Shown: in pieces, positions 51,440 to 63,827 of the stretch | Numbering within the stretch: the first letter of the stretch is position 1 | How the letters are laid out: the number at the start of each line of letters is the position of its first letter | From: Coffea arabica | Taxonomy: Eukaryota > Streptophyta > Magnoliopsida > Gentianales > Rubiaceae | Direction: 5' to 3' | Assembly: GCF_036785885.1 (NCBI RefSeq) | Contig: NC_092323.1 | Location: 2,086,501 to 2,150,500 of the forward strand | Length of the DNA: 64,000 nt | The notes under the pieces: generated by a model | Told to the model about the DNA's origin: nothing | The model's input: only the letters and a program-made list of their open reading frames with translations | The model's database searches: none | Made by a program: the position numbers and the translations under genes

Positions 51440-54400
51440 ACCCCGCGCTCATATCCATGCGGCCCCCTATTTTCTATGAGACTCGAGACTTCCCGATCAA
51501 TTGGATTCCCAACCTTTTCTTTCCAGCTTTTTCATCGCTTTTTTCTGCCAGATTACTCAGAAATTCAGAGATATAAGAGAGGTAATTTGTCAAAATTGTT
51601 ACTTCCGAGCTTTAATCACATTATTTTTCTCTTTATTTTGTTCTTTTTTACGTTAAATTTTAGCGTAATTACTTTCCTCGAGCGAGCTAATGGATTGTAT
51701 TAGGTTTTTTTTTTTTAATTTTATTTGCTTTAATTTGTGTGATTTCTGTGTAAAAATTACAGTGTGTGGGTTTGGGATATTATAGTGCTTTTTCCAGCTA
51801 AATGTGTTCTTTGTTTATTTGTTTACTTATATATGTGGTAATTTATTGTGGTTTAGTCTAGGACTCCTGTATATATGTGCCTCTGATTTCAGTTGGTGCG
51901 AATTTGGTTTATTACAGTAGTTGAAACTGGCTACTGGTAGCTTATTAGCATATTCTTTCCTGAGTTGTGTCGCATTAAAGAAATTGGTTGCGATGCTGAG
52001 ATTATCTGTACATATGCTATAGAGGGAGGTTGTTGTAATGTTTATAGGAGCAACACTGCAAAAAGGGGAGATAATGTGAAGAGAACCTTTTTGAACTACA
52101 TGAGAGGGCTTTCCAGTATATTGTATACACTGAAATGTGGACTAGCTTCTCGAATTTTGGCATTTGGATAAGAAGTTGGGCTTCTTTTGCCAGGTCTAAT
52201 GATGTTAGTTTGGATTGCAAACTAAAGAAGATACCTTATATTGAGCAAATGGAACTTCATGTAAGCTTTTTGAGTGGTAGAAATTTTAAAGATGTAGGCT
52301 GGAAGTAATCTCCCTGTTCCTTTCATTTTCTCTTTGAATCAACTAAGCCTTAGATCGGGCTCTTGATGGTAGCATGAAACTTTTTGTTGGGAAAACAGAA
52401 GTCAAACCCGTTGCATCGTATCATCTGTTGGGGCGTGGTTTTCTAACTGACATTGTGAATAGCGAAGACCATTTTAGGCACATAGGCATGTTGCTTATTT
52501 AGTTGTGGTTTACATATTCATCAAGTTATTCTATAATACTCATGATGATTTGATCAAAACATATTTGACAGTTGGAATATTCAAAAAGAATGCTTCTCAT
52601 TTATAAAATTTTATTGTACTTCAGTAGATTCATGACATTATATAAAAGTGCTTAATGTTCTAAGTGAAGAGTTATGCTGAACCAGCATGTTATAGTACAG
52701 TGTGCAATATGTTCAAGTTGAGATTTTATTGTGAATTGCTGAAAATCTTGTTTTTTCCCCTAGAATTCAAAAGCTTAATGTTTTCACCTTCTGTGTACGT
52801 TGGGATATTATTAAAGTGACAATCATGCGGTATAGCTCTAAGTATATCTGCTGTGACTCAGCTCAAACATTACCCATGGTCAGATATGCAAACATAAACT
52901 CCAAGGCTATCTTTGAGGTCTTGATTATTGTCATCTGTTTATCCTGATAACAAAGTCAGACAAAAATTATAGGATTTGACAAACAGATTATTCCATAGAA
53001 AGGATTTCCTTGGCAATATGTACTTGGATTGTATCTCTCCCATTTTTTATTTTCATTTCAATCCTTTTGGTTGTAGTAATTTTTTAGCAGTTCTTTTCAG
53101 GTTGATTTTGTTTTTTACACGGTGTGTATGTTGTTTCTTTCACAGGTCATTACTGTTGACTCGTTCGCTTCTGTGTGATAGGCTTGCTTACGCTGAACCT
53201 TCCTTTAGACTGGTGGTTTTTTAACTAGTGCTGATTAAAACATTCAGCAGCCATTCAATTAAGCTGCCTGCATTACTGTGCAGTACTTTGCACTTGTCAC
53301 GAATATGCTTCATCTTTCTTCCTGCTGTACAAATAATAATAGGATATGGCATGAGCTGAAGTCAAGTATATGTGATAGTTTTCAGAGCTCTCTAGTCTAG
53401 TTCTGGAAATAGTTTTCAGAGCTCTCTGGTCTAGTATACGTTAAAGATTGATAACTAGACATTTGGATTGTCATGCATGCGCGCACAAAAAACCTTCGAG
53501 CCTTCCAATGTACGAATTTGATCCCAGGTTTAGAATCCCAAAAATACCATCACAATTTTATTGAAATGCCAGCCTAATAGAAAAACAATAAAAAGAAAAG
53601 AAAAATCAATGAACCCATATCTTACAGGATATAAAAGTACCAAGCTCGGCTACGGTTGCAATTCTCATTGATTGTGGACCGGTTATTACCATAATATTGA
53701 TCAATTTGAGGGGTGTTTGGTTAGGGATGGGATCGGTTTGCTGGTAATTTAGAGGAATTTTTCGTGGCTTTTTATTGGGAGTTTGGACCGGTTACTTTGT
53801 AATTTTGCTGAACTCTGGCGGCATTTGTTTGCTGAATGGTTTTTGGGCAGATTTGTGTCTCTTCTCTTTCCCTTTTCCTCTCCGTCGCTTTGCCATCTCC
53901 ACTTTCTGTCCCGCTGCCCTGCTTCAACACAATTTGGCCCCCGCCCCCCGCTTCCCAATTCTCTAATTCTTAACCTAATCTTTTCTTCCACTCCCACTCC
54001 TACTCTAGAGCATTCTATCAGCCACGTCAGGCTTTCTTCCCACTTTGATGTAGTGGACCTGAGGCTACCTGAATTTCTGTGTTTTCCATTTAGGCCCGTT
54101 TATTTGCAAGGTATGTCGGGAGGGGAGAGATGAGGTTTCTCTGTTAATCCAATCGGTGGATGGTCCAGCATAAAGCAAAAGGATTTAGAGAGGTTTCTCT
54201 ATATACTATTGATGAGGTATTTGTGTATATCTAATCTTCATTTTGAAGGCTGAATTTTGATTCCATGTTTGCTGCTATCACTCTTTGTTTTTGTTACAAT
54301 TATCTTCTTCTGAATATGAATTTCACTGATGTAGTTGTTTAAGAGTACTTGTTTTTTGTTTTTTTTTGTAATTCTTGTAGCTTCTTGGTTGTAAGATTGA

Positions 54401-56297
54401 AGATTTTGATCTACTAATTACTGTGCGTGTTAGCTATTTGTCAATTTGTATTTTGAATATTGAGCATACTTTCACTTGATTGTTCTTAGGTTCTAGCTGG
54501 TAGGTATATTGGTGCAAGCCCCAGCAAATTTTAAGTATTTGGACATCTTTCCCAGTAAGTGTTAGTTGATTTTTTTGACACTTGGCATCCTTCGCTTGGG
54601 CATAAGCGTAGGTGGTAGCCTCTTCCTTCACAAGCGCTTGGTATACACCCGCCCCTCGCCTTCTACCTCCTCCACCATCTCGTGTTATTAGTGGTTAAAA
54701 TCTTTTGCCACTGTTCAATACTGCTTGATCCCTCCCTCTTCCTGGCTACCATCGTTTGTGAGATTGGCAAGGTTTGTACGCTTCTTCACTCTTCTTACTC
54801 TTCCTTTTTCAAAAAGTACTTCTTTTTCAGTATAATGTTGAAGTTTGTCTGCGAAAACAGTTTTGCCACAGATATGAATTACCCATGGAATTAGGCAGCT
54901 TTAAGAAATAATGCCTAAAAATGACCATCTAAACACATACTGAAGCTTTACCTGTGTGTGAATAAATGTATGTAATTGATTGAATGTTTAATCCCACGAT
55001 TTGTGTTCTGACCAATTTATGCGCTAAAGTAGTTTGGTATGATCTATGCAGGGTTTGAAAATCTCAGTAGTGCATGCGCTTCAAGCTGCCTCTGGTGATT
55101 CAGTGATTCTTAATTGACCTTCAAGATTGGTAAGTAAACTTGCCAATTTTAAATGCTAAAGCTTATTTGGTCTTCAGTGATTTAAACTTGCGAGTTTTAA
55201 ATTTGTGTAATTTAAAGTGCTATGTTTCTGAAATCTCAAATTTTTTTAAATGCTAAAGCTTATTTGGTCTTCAGTGTCGAAACTGATATTATCAACCTAT
55301 GGCTTCATACTTCACAAGCATATAACTATCATCTGGATTTTGGATTATCTCAGATATGTCAAATAGAGTTATCTTAGGCATGAAACTTCCATCGGTTGAT
55401 AATTCCTTTCTTATGGTGAAAAGTTATATTGATAGTCGTGCAGTATTTTGTGCTAAGAATTAAGATGTCAAGAGGACAATATCGTATTAGCATGAATATA
55501 TTTCTGACTCTTCAAGTTGGCAGCATTTTGGATGAAATAATGATTTTAGCTATATAATATATGATGTCATCAGTCATTTATCCCAAACACAAGTTCCAAG
55601 GATATGACGTTTTAAATGAAAAATTGAAGGATTGATTAAGAGCAATGAAATACCAACATAAGATAGGTGGACGAACAACCTGAAAGTGAATATAGTAAAT
55701 CAAAAACAGTATATGTAGGAATAGGAATTGAATCCAAGTCTTTTCACTATGTCTTTTTCAATACTTTCTATAGCCAAGAATGAAAGTCTATGAAATTTAT
55801 TTTTTTGTTGGTTGAGGAAGGGGGGGGGGGGAGGGAATTTGAGCCTTGGCTGTTTGACATCAAACAAAATATTGTTAGTTTTGCCACGAATTTTGTGCAT
55901 AATTATTTTGGTTCAAATAGGCCAAAAAGAATGTGCATCTTTTTCAAATGGCAAGTATCTTATGCAACTTACAACTGCAAAGAAGATTGTTGTATTACAT
56001 ACTTCTCTCTTTAAATATTCTCTCATTACACGAGGCTGCAGTTGTTGTCTCTTACTATGTTCATCAATTGTGCTCTATCTCCATTTCAGTTTTGGCATTT
56101 GTGCCTGGGCAGAATTAGATGTCTATGGGCGGTGCAGTTAATAGTTAGAATGCAGAAAGTGATGTAAATAGAGAATAGTGTGTGGCAAAAATGGTTTGCT
56201 GGAGCATGTTTGTGAATCTCTAATATTTAGATGCAGGAATTACTCTCTCCCTGCAGGTCATTTGTGATGAGAATTTGAGGCTTGGCTTAGCGTATGG
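51440..56297. other. Long stretch without recognised coding exons
   Basis: T-rich plus strand with intron-like texture and several good donors (for example 51582), but no exon with a known motif. A 33-bp direct repeat ('agttttcagagctctct') occurs at 53371-53434. A leader-like pyrimidine stretch lies at 53860-54010. It may be introns of a non-coding transcript. Confidence 0.4.
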
Positions 56298-56665
56298 ATA
56301 GTTCTAGCACAACCTTTACTACAGTTTTTAAGTTTGATTTTAAAGGAGTGATCTGATATACATTTGTTAAGACTACTGTGGCAAAATAGTTAGAAGCCAT
56401 GACCATTGTAGTTCAATTCTAAGTAAATGTCATGTGAATGGTGCCTAAGGATGATTGGTCAAACATGAGCATTAACATTCTGCGATGAGAAAACTTCATG
56501 CATTCTTCTTGTTAAAGACAATCGGCTGTTTGCTGTTATAATCAACATAGATCTATGAAAGTTGACCCGAACTTCTATTTGTGTCAAATCCAACACCTAA
56601 TTTGACAGGAAATAATGACGACTTTGAGAAAACTGATTTTTGTTATGCTGTAAAAGGAAGCATGT
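56298..56665 (+). repeat. Inverted duplication flanking ATP23, left copy
   Basis: This ~368-bp block recurs in reverse orientation at 60982-61351 with roughly 92-95% identity by eye. It starts 'atagttctagcacaacct' and ends near 'gctgtaaaaggaagcatgt'. No ORF or transposon end was recognised at its borders. Confidence 0.88.
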
Positions 56666-57739
56666 CAGGATAGTCGATGGGTTTAGGGTCATTTAGGAGG
56701 ATTTCTGCTGAAGGAAGAAAAGTGGTGACTACTACTCTCATGTGTTTTTTTCTGGAGGCCTTTCTGAGAAGTCAAGAAAGCACTTGTGCCACAAGCCAAT
56801 CAAATTCACAAAGCTGTGAAGGTTATTGATAACAGCATTCCTGCTCAAATGGGGATTCCTAATTCCTATATTGCATAATTTCATAAGGTAGTCATTTGAT
56901 CAATCAGATCAAGCTACCACAATTCTTCAACACTAAAATGACTATAGTGGTCAGCTTTCTAAGTATATTTTCTATGTACATCAGTGCTCCATTCAGAGTA
57001 GTATAGCAATTACTGGGGATATAATTTACCATGCTATATATGTAGCTGGGAAAAATTTACACTTGACTTGTATCTGAACTACCTTAATCTGGGCTCTGGG
57101 CATGAAGCACTTGAGCTTGCATATTAGTTTGAAGCATCAAAGATGTTGGGCTTGGTTATGCGGACATCGGTACATCATTAGTCATTAGAGGCCATACTTT
57201 TCTCGGTCCTGGTTTATTACATGAAATACATGCTAAACTTTAAAAAATTTTCATGAAAATTCTGGTTAGTTTTTGTGCATTTTTTTGCAAGTGACTGTTG
57301 TAAAGATGTTAGACAAAATAGCTAATTTATCCAATAATCTAATCAATTATAAATTGTGATTCTTCTGAACAGTGGCATTCTTTCATTGGAATAGCACCTG
57401 AATCTCCTGAGGTTTGTTTTGTTCTTGAAAATATTCCTGTTCAAAATCACAAGAATCATAGCAAACATTAAGTTAAAAGAGATGACTAGTATGTTTTACT
57501 GAATTTGGTAATCATTTGTGTAGCTTTGTTACTTATTTGTATTGTCTAATTTATTAGATGTGAACTTTTTGAGTGGTTAAATATATGTATTAATTGCTTC
57601 TAACTTTTAATTATTTTTATTCTTCTATTAATACGACTTGTATACATGCATAAGAGGTATTTATGGAATAAAAGTTTCATCTATCTCTTTAAAGTACTTT
57701 TTTAATGTTACTTTTTCTAATTAGACTAACTTTGTTATC
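56666..57739. other. Gene-free stretch between the left inverted copy and the ATP23 repeat
   Basis: AT-rich DNA with no ORF, RNA gene or transposon end that I recognise. Confidence 0.5.
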
Positions 57740-57838
57740 AAAATCTTAATCTCAAGGGAGGTTTGTGTAATTTTACAAACTTTAGGGGAGGCTAGTGAAA
57801 TTGTCGGAAACCTCAAGGGAGGTTTCTGAAATTACCCC
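57740..57838. repeat. End of a dispersed repeat next to the ATP23 start
   Basis: The phrases 'ctcaagggaggtttgtgtaa' and 'ctcaagggaggtttctgaaa' repeat here about 55 bases apart. A related phrase occurs near 49780-49810 ('aaacctctggggagattt') and at 3890-3970. It ends 65 bases before the ATP23 ATG, so it may supply the leader. Confidence 0.55.
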
Positions 57839-57900
57839 CATAAAAAAAAAACAAGAGAGTCCGCCCCATTGCCTGGAAAGCCCAAAGGAAGAGAGTAACA

Positions 57901-59866
57901 ATGGAAGAGGGGCCCAATCTGCAAGCTGCCGGCTCATTATCGTCGACCACTCGCGGCGGAGGCCTTACGGAGAAGGAATGCGAAGACATGATACAAAGAA
58001 GCCTCAGAAGTATTTTTTTTTAATTCTTCTTATCTCGTGTTATTTATTTATTTATTTTTGTTGCTGCTGCAGCAGCAAGATTTTAGGGTTTATGGTTCTC
58101 ATTTTTTTTGGGTTGCTTTTTGTTTTAAAATGTGAAATTGATAATGTGATGTGAGATGCTCAAAATCGAATTGACAGCGCCGATGGTGAAATTCCTGAAA
58201 GAGCAAATGGAGAAATCAGGATGTAGGTTCGGGGACAACTTCATACGGGCTGTCCATTGTGATAAGCAGATCGCTGGCGGTTACGTTCGTGGCGAAGGGG
58301 TATTGCTTTTCTTTTATTTAACTCTGACGCTCTTTATACTTAGCAATACTGGGAAGTAGTAGTACATCTACAACATTATTTCCTTCTACTAGTATTTCTT
58401 TCTAGTTTCAACTTGTATTTATTGTCTTTTTTTTCCCCCTTTATTTTGCCGGAAAGAAATGGACGGGACTGCAGGAGTTCAGTTCAGCCTCTACTGGTTC
58501 TTCGTGTAGTGATTTTCATAAGCTAAATAAGTAATACGATCAGCTTATGGAGTATGGCTTTTTTTTTTTGAAGATAATGGTATGTAGTAATCACATGAAC
58601 ATTCAAGATGAGGTGAACCAAGTGGTGATCCATGAGCTGATTCATGCATATGATGACTGTCGAGCTGCTAACTTGGACTGGACTAATTGTGCTCACCATG
58701 CTTGCAGTGAGGTACGGTTCCCTTCCCTTCATTCCCCCTTTCCCTCTCTTTGTGTATGTGTATTTTATTGAAAGTCTTGATTTTTGTGCTTTCTATGCAT
58801 ATTGCTTCATGTTAATTGTTTTGTTCTTGTTTCTGAGGCAGATTCGTGCTGGCCATCTCAGTGGTGATTGTCACTACAAGCGTGAGTTTCTACGGGGTTT
58901 TATGAAGGTACGAGGTCATGAACAGGTAAGTTCTGCTCAATTAAGCTTTCTTATGCTCTGACTGTAGATGCTCTTTGTTTGGCTACTGATGCGTATCCAT
59001 TACAATATCTACATTGTACAAGTCATGAACCTTATTTTGCTTCCTTTTCTTGGACCTTATTGGGAAGCAAGTTTTTTCAGTTACTCTAGTTATAGTCTTC
59101 TTCCATCCCTAATTACTTTGTCACTTTTTCCATCAAGGTTTCGGTTTGCTGGGCTTTTGATAGTTGGAAGTTCTTATGTCCATTTTCGAAGAAACAAGCC
59201 TTTCCCCTATTCTCATGAAAGATGATTCTGGTATCAGTCATGGCATAAAATGTCTACATGGTATCCACTATCGCAATATACTATACTTCCATGACATCAT
59301 GACAGGAAATGACTCTTTCTAGTAGATTATCCCTTTCGTATCTTAGTTTACTTTGATCACTAGCATTTTTAGGCAAGGATAGGGCCAATTGCAAAGGACA
59401 TACACCATTCTTATCCTGTATAGGTACACATGCTATGTCTTCTTAGTCAGCTGCACAAACTCCCATTTGTATCCTGTTTAGGTTCATATGTGCTGTCCTC
59501 TTAGTCACCTCCAAATGATTAGTTTCATGGAGCATTCTTTGCCTTTTTATTGTTTATCAGTGCAAGTGTCTTCATCAGTCTACTTGTTATTGTTGATGAG
59601 GAGGGCTTTAAATCTGCACTAACATGAGCTCATATTTCATCCAACAACTTTTTTGACGTAAATGCTGATACCACTACTTTGTCTCCATTAGTAAAATCTT
59701 TCTCCTGCTGTTTTCTTTCTGACATGTGAAGGATTGTGTGAGACGAAGAGTAATGAAATCTGTGATGGCTAATCCATATTGCTCCGAAGCGGCTGCTAAA
59801 GATGCCATGGAAGCTGTTTGGGATGTTTGTTACAACGACACTAAGCCGTTTGACAGAGCTCCTTGA
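57901..59866 (+). CDS. ATP23: Mitochondrial inner membrane protease ATP23
   Basis: Five exons join in frame to 195 aa: 57901-58009, 58178-58299, 58574-58711, 58842-58925, 59732-59866. The zinc-metalloprotease motif HELIH is at 97-101 with the partner block AYDDCRAANLDWTNCAHHAC. It is followed by IRAGHLSGDCHYKREFLRG and the conserved C-terminus EAVWDVCYNDTKPFDRAP. ATP23 (peptidase family M76) processes and helps assemble F1Fo ATP synthase subunit 6 in the mitochondrial intermembrane space; many cysteines are typical for that site. The plant protein is also called Ku70-binding family or KUB3-like. Length matches plant homologues. The ATG at 57901 gives the conserved short N-terminus. Confidence 0.96.
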
Positions 59867-59939
59867 TATATTTACCATTGCTACTTGTTCGGAGGAAATT
59901 AAGCTGCACGCCAACTGTCCTGAAGAAACAGTTATCCTG

Positions 59940-60130
59940 CCTAATTTTTTTTTTTTTAATCTATCATAATCTTGAGTTGGAGGGGAACCTAAAGAGGCTA
60001 TGCACAAGGGACTAGCAGGTATAAGAACCTAACTAAACCAAAAGGATGTTCTGACACTTTCTTTGAATTTTTTCACTACAAGTGGAATTTGAACCTCCAA
60101 CCTTTAGTCCCTTTTTGGTGGCTGGCTCAG
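59940..60130 (-). repeat. Dispersed repeat with a B-box-like tRNA-derived motif
   Basis: Minus-strand GGAGGTTCAAATTCCACTTG (about 60083-60102) resembles a Pol III B box, and the block ends in a long A/T run at 59946-59960. No A box was found in the right place, so SINE status is unproven. Confidence 0.35.
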
Positions 60131-60981
60131 TGGTTAGTTATCTTGTCCTACTGGATTCTCGCTTTTAAGTAGAGAATGTCATTACAGAGTTTTGTTTTGG
60201 ATCACAGAAAATACATATAAGACAAAACATTCGTTTTCTATAAATTGTTCGTGTAATTATTTAACTGAGGCCTGAAGAAGCATCAAAGCATTCTTGAGAT
60301 TTTGCTATCCACACAGAAATTTGCTGTTATTAACTAATTTTACACATATTCTCTGAATTACCATTAGTTCTGAGTTCATAACCTTTGTAGATATTGTCCT
60401 CTATGCGTGTGTAGGTCCGCCAACGGAAATTTACGTTGTGAATGAAGTTTGAGCTAGGAATTTTGTTAATTTGTAAGCCAGAGTGATTATTCGTGGATGT
60501 TGTGTTAGATCAAATGATATTGCTCCTTACCATTTAAACTGGTGCTACTGATGAATTCTGTTGTTGGCAAGTTGGCATGCTTGTGTGTATTATGAGTTAT
60601 GTATGTTCAATCGCTCTCTTGCCGATTTAATCTATCAATGACCTCGTTAAGGTGGAGACGGATTACATTCACCAATCTGAAATGCTTAACGGTGTAGACA
60701 ACCTTCAAGCACATGAAATTGAGGGCTCGAGAGGACAATAGCTTTTACTTGGTGAAGAATATTCGCATTTTAGACTTTGTTGAACGCTAAGTTGCTACAA
60801 AAAGTTGGTTCGCAGCAGATGATCGTGGATGTGTAACAAAGGTTATCGACCATTAGTTTATCAGGCGACAAATGTTTGCCCCTGATCTTAATTACAGAAT
60901 GAATCAAACACAGTCTAGTCACCACTCACCGCTACATACGTAGTTTTTGTCCAACCTGCAAATTGTGAAAAACAACCCTTT
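60131..60981. other. Gene-free stretch 3' of ATP23
   Basis: No ORF, RNA gene or transposon end recognised. The ATP23 3' UTR may reach into the first part. Confidence 0.5.
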
Positions 60982-61351
60982 ACATGCTTTTCTTTTACAG
61001 CATAGCAAAAATCAGTTTTCTCAAAGTTGTCATTATTTCCTGTCAAATTAGGTGTTGGATTTGACACAAATAGAAGTTTGGGTCAACTTTCATAGATCTA
61101 TGTTGATTAGAACAGCAAACAGCCGATTTGTCTTTAACAAAGAAGAATGCATCAAGTTTTCTCATTGCAGAAGGTTAATGCTCATGTTTGACCAATCGTC
61201 CTCAGGCACCATTCGCATGACATTTACTTAGAATTGAACTACAATGGTCATGGCTTCTAACTACTTTACACAGCAGTCTTAACAAACGTATATCAGATCA
61301 GTCCTTTAAAATCAAACTTAAAAACTGTAGTAAAGGTTGTGCTAGAACTAT
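60982..61351 (-). repeat. Inverted duplication flanking ATP23, right copy
   Basis: The reverse-complement partner of 56298-56665, about 4.3 kb away, with ATP23 between the two. The similarity stops abruptly on both sides. Confidence 0.88.
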
Positions 61352-63660
61352 AAATGGATTCACATGTACTGACTAAATAGCAATAAACCTCTTATGAAAC
61401 TATTACAAACGAAATGGGCAGAAGCAAAAAATTCAATTTATAATAGTAGAATGGTAAAACTGGATGATAAAGCAAACCATCCCCACATTTCCCAAGCCTG
61501 CCCGCCCACCTACAAAGCCACAATAGTAGCCTATCAAAACAGGTACACCAATATCCTGGAGAACGGAATATCTGTTTTGCCCATTTAGTCCGTTGTTATT
61601 TAATGCTGGTCCAAGATCAGCTAATTGTTTACTACCAAAATGTGGACATGGTTAAAAAAATTGGAAAGGCACGAAGTGATCAAGCAATGTCGCATGCACA
61701 TACGAAATAAAAGTGTGCAGTAAAGGTAAGTAGTCCATATTTGAATCAACTACTGCTACTGCACACTACAAAATAAAAGTCTCCACTGATGCGAATGTTC
61801 AACTATTTCTTGGTGACACGTACATTCATTCTCTTCCACATTTTGGCATGCAAAGGGAATCGAATTCAAAGAAATTTGTTTCAACCCGCAAAAGTGGAAA
61901 GGAACTTCGGGAAGACTGGTAAGTGGTGGATGGGTAATGCTGGAATTATACAAAGTTCCATCTTATAGAAATTGTGTAGAAGCAGCAACCATAATCAGCA
62001 ATACCAGAAATTTACTACTGAAATCATCTCAAATTTCTAGGGGTATGAATTGTACCGTCTGAATTTGGCAGTGCTACAACCCTCCATACTTCAAGAACAT
62101 GATTGAATCAGCAATAACAGAAATTTACTTCTGAAATCATCTCAAATTAAGCACTAGAGCCTATTAATTAACCAAATTCTCTTGAAGAAAGACGTCTAAT
62201 CACTCTCTTGTAGAAAGATTTTGCCAGTCAAAGAAATTCAGAATTCAATATTCATCGCTGCAAAGTAAAAAAAGGGTGAGCTTTAGTTGTTACCTTCCGG
62301 ACTGAAGAACCCAGTTAGGGTAAAGCAAAGAGCGATGGGGGAGACGGTGGTGGAAGTGGCAAAAAGTTAGGGTGAAGGTGGAAGCGATGGTGGAGAGCAA
62401 AAGCAATTGCAGCTGAGGAAGAATGGTTAATTAAGTATGCAGAGAGGGATGCTTATATAGTTGATCCGATTTTAATTTTTTACCCACAAGATCCAAGTGT
62501 AGACCTGTTTTCCAGGGTTTAGTTGTGGAATTGGAATTAGAATTCTTTTGGTTCGGTAAAGAATTCAATTCATGGAATTGGACTGCAACGGATCTTTCGT
62601 TCCATATTCTGCGTCATTCTCTGTCTCATTTTTATTACATCGTTATTTCTCCTTTATTAACATCACATTTTAGATTTTTTTTTTGTTTTTGTAAGATCCA
62701 ATAACTATTAACAGAGTAATACACAAAATTTAACAAACTCAAAAAATTAAAATGCATAAAAAAATGAGATTTTTATGAATTTTCTGCTGTATGTTTTAAT
62801 TTTCTATTATATATTATTTGTTTAAAATTGTTGTATTTATTTTTTACTCAATTAATAGTTATTAGATCTTAAAAAAACTAAAAAAGAAATGAAAATATGA
62901 TGTTCATAAAGGAGAAATAGTAATATAATAAAAATATGGGGTAGAGAATGACAGAATATGGAACAGAAGATACGTTACGTAATTAGACCCTCAAAATTTA
63001 AACCCTTGATCTCATAGCCGACGAAGACTTAAATTCTTTGTAGTGATCAAATGGCTACCTAAGCTCCAGGCGCCAGGGGAGTTTCCCACCGTCGTTTAGC
63101 TCGTGTGCAAAAATAATAAGTATTTATGCTTCTTGGAAAAAAAAAAAAGAAAAGAAAAGAAATTCACGCAGCACAAGTGCGAACCAAGTAATTTAGCGTT
63201 TATTTGACAATTGACATAGTAATTGGCCATGGTTAAGAAGAAGATCAAGAAATCAAGTTTTAGTTTTAGGTAAAAGAGAATTTAAATGAAAAAAAAGTGT
63301 CTTAATTTAGAAGAACGATAAATTTTTGGCCTACAGCCCATTAGACAACAATTAGATTTTTTTTTTTTCTTTTTTGGTTCCAAGGTTTCTTAGTGTCCGA
63401 AATGCAGCATTCATGGCCACCACCAGCTAGCTGAAGCCCGAAGGAAAGGCCGAAACAGTCCCACACACAAATTGCTTGGCCTTGAAACTCGCTCCGGTCA
63501 GAAGGATTGCACGCCCATTTCTCTAGCGCTCCTGAAACAAATACAGGCCGCTAACCGTTAACGGTTGTTACTTGCTCTGTTTGAAACCTCAGAAACAACA
63601 ATTAATGTCCAAACATTACCGTCCGCCATTCCTTCCCGCCACCATATTCGCAGCCAGTTT
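61352..63660. other. Intergenic stretch, possible minus-strand non-coding exon
   Basis: A 30-40-base direct repeat ('cagaaatttacttctgaaat') occurs at 62002-62034 and 62118-62148. At 62294-62425 on the minus strand a leader-like exon with two ACCCTAAC motifs ends at a donor (GGAAG|GTAACA). No downstream coding exon was recognised. From 62460 to 63660 no gene is seen. Confidence 0.45.
62452..62459 (-). promoter_or_regulatory. TATA box of a possible minus-strand transcript
   Basis: TATATAAG on the minus strand precedes a CT-rich leader-like stretch with telo-box-like ACCCTAAC motifs, a pattern common in plant translation-related promoters. Confidence 0.4.
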
Positions 63661-63664
63661 TACC

Positions 63665-63672
63665 TATAAAAA
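63665..63672 (+). promoter_or_regulatory. TATA box of the arabinogalactan protein gene
   Basis: TATAAAAA lies 163 bases before the ATG, giving a leader of about 130 bases. Confidence 0.7.
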
Positions 63673-63827
63673 GCATCCACATTCAGTCTCCTTCATCCTC
63701 ATTCTTTCATCCCTGCAGTGTTTCTCTAAGTAATCTAGAGAAGTACTGCAATTTGCAAAAATCATTTGAAAATTTCTGCTATAAACAAATAAACAAGGGT
63801 ACCAACTACCAAAAAACAAAAAAAAAA

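Noticed and set aside
53783-54133. 116-codon frame with Pro/Ser-rich sequence
   Set aside because: It lies over a pyrimidine-rich leader-like stretch and has no known motif.
55100-55132. TTCTT...TTGACCTTCAAG resembling a TAS3 tasiRNA
   Set aside because: The match to tasi-ARF is partial and I found no miR390 sites around it.
62002-62148. Two GATGATT...CTGA motifs on the minus strand, like box C/D snoRNAs
   Set aside because: Box spacing is only about 36 bases, box C is imperfect and no terminal stem is present.
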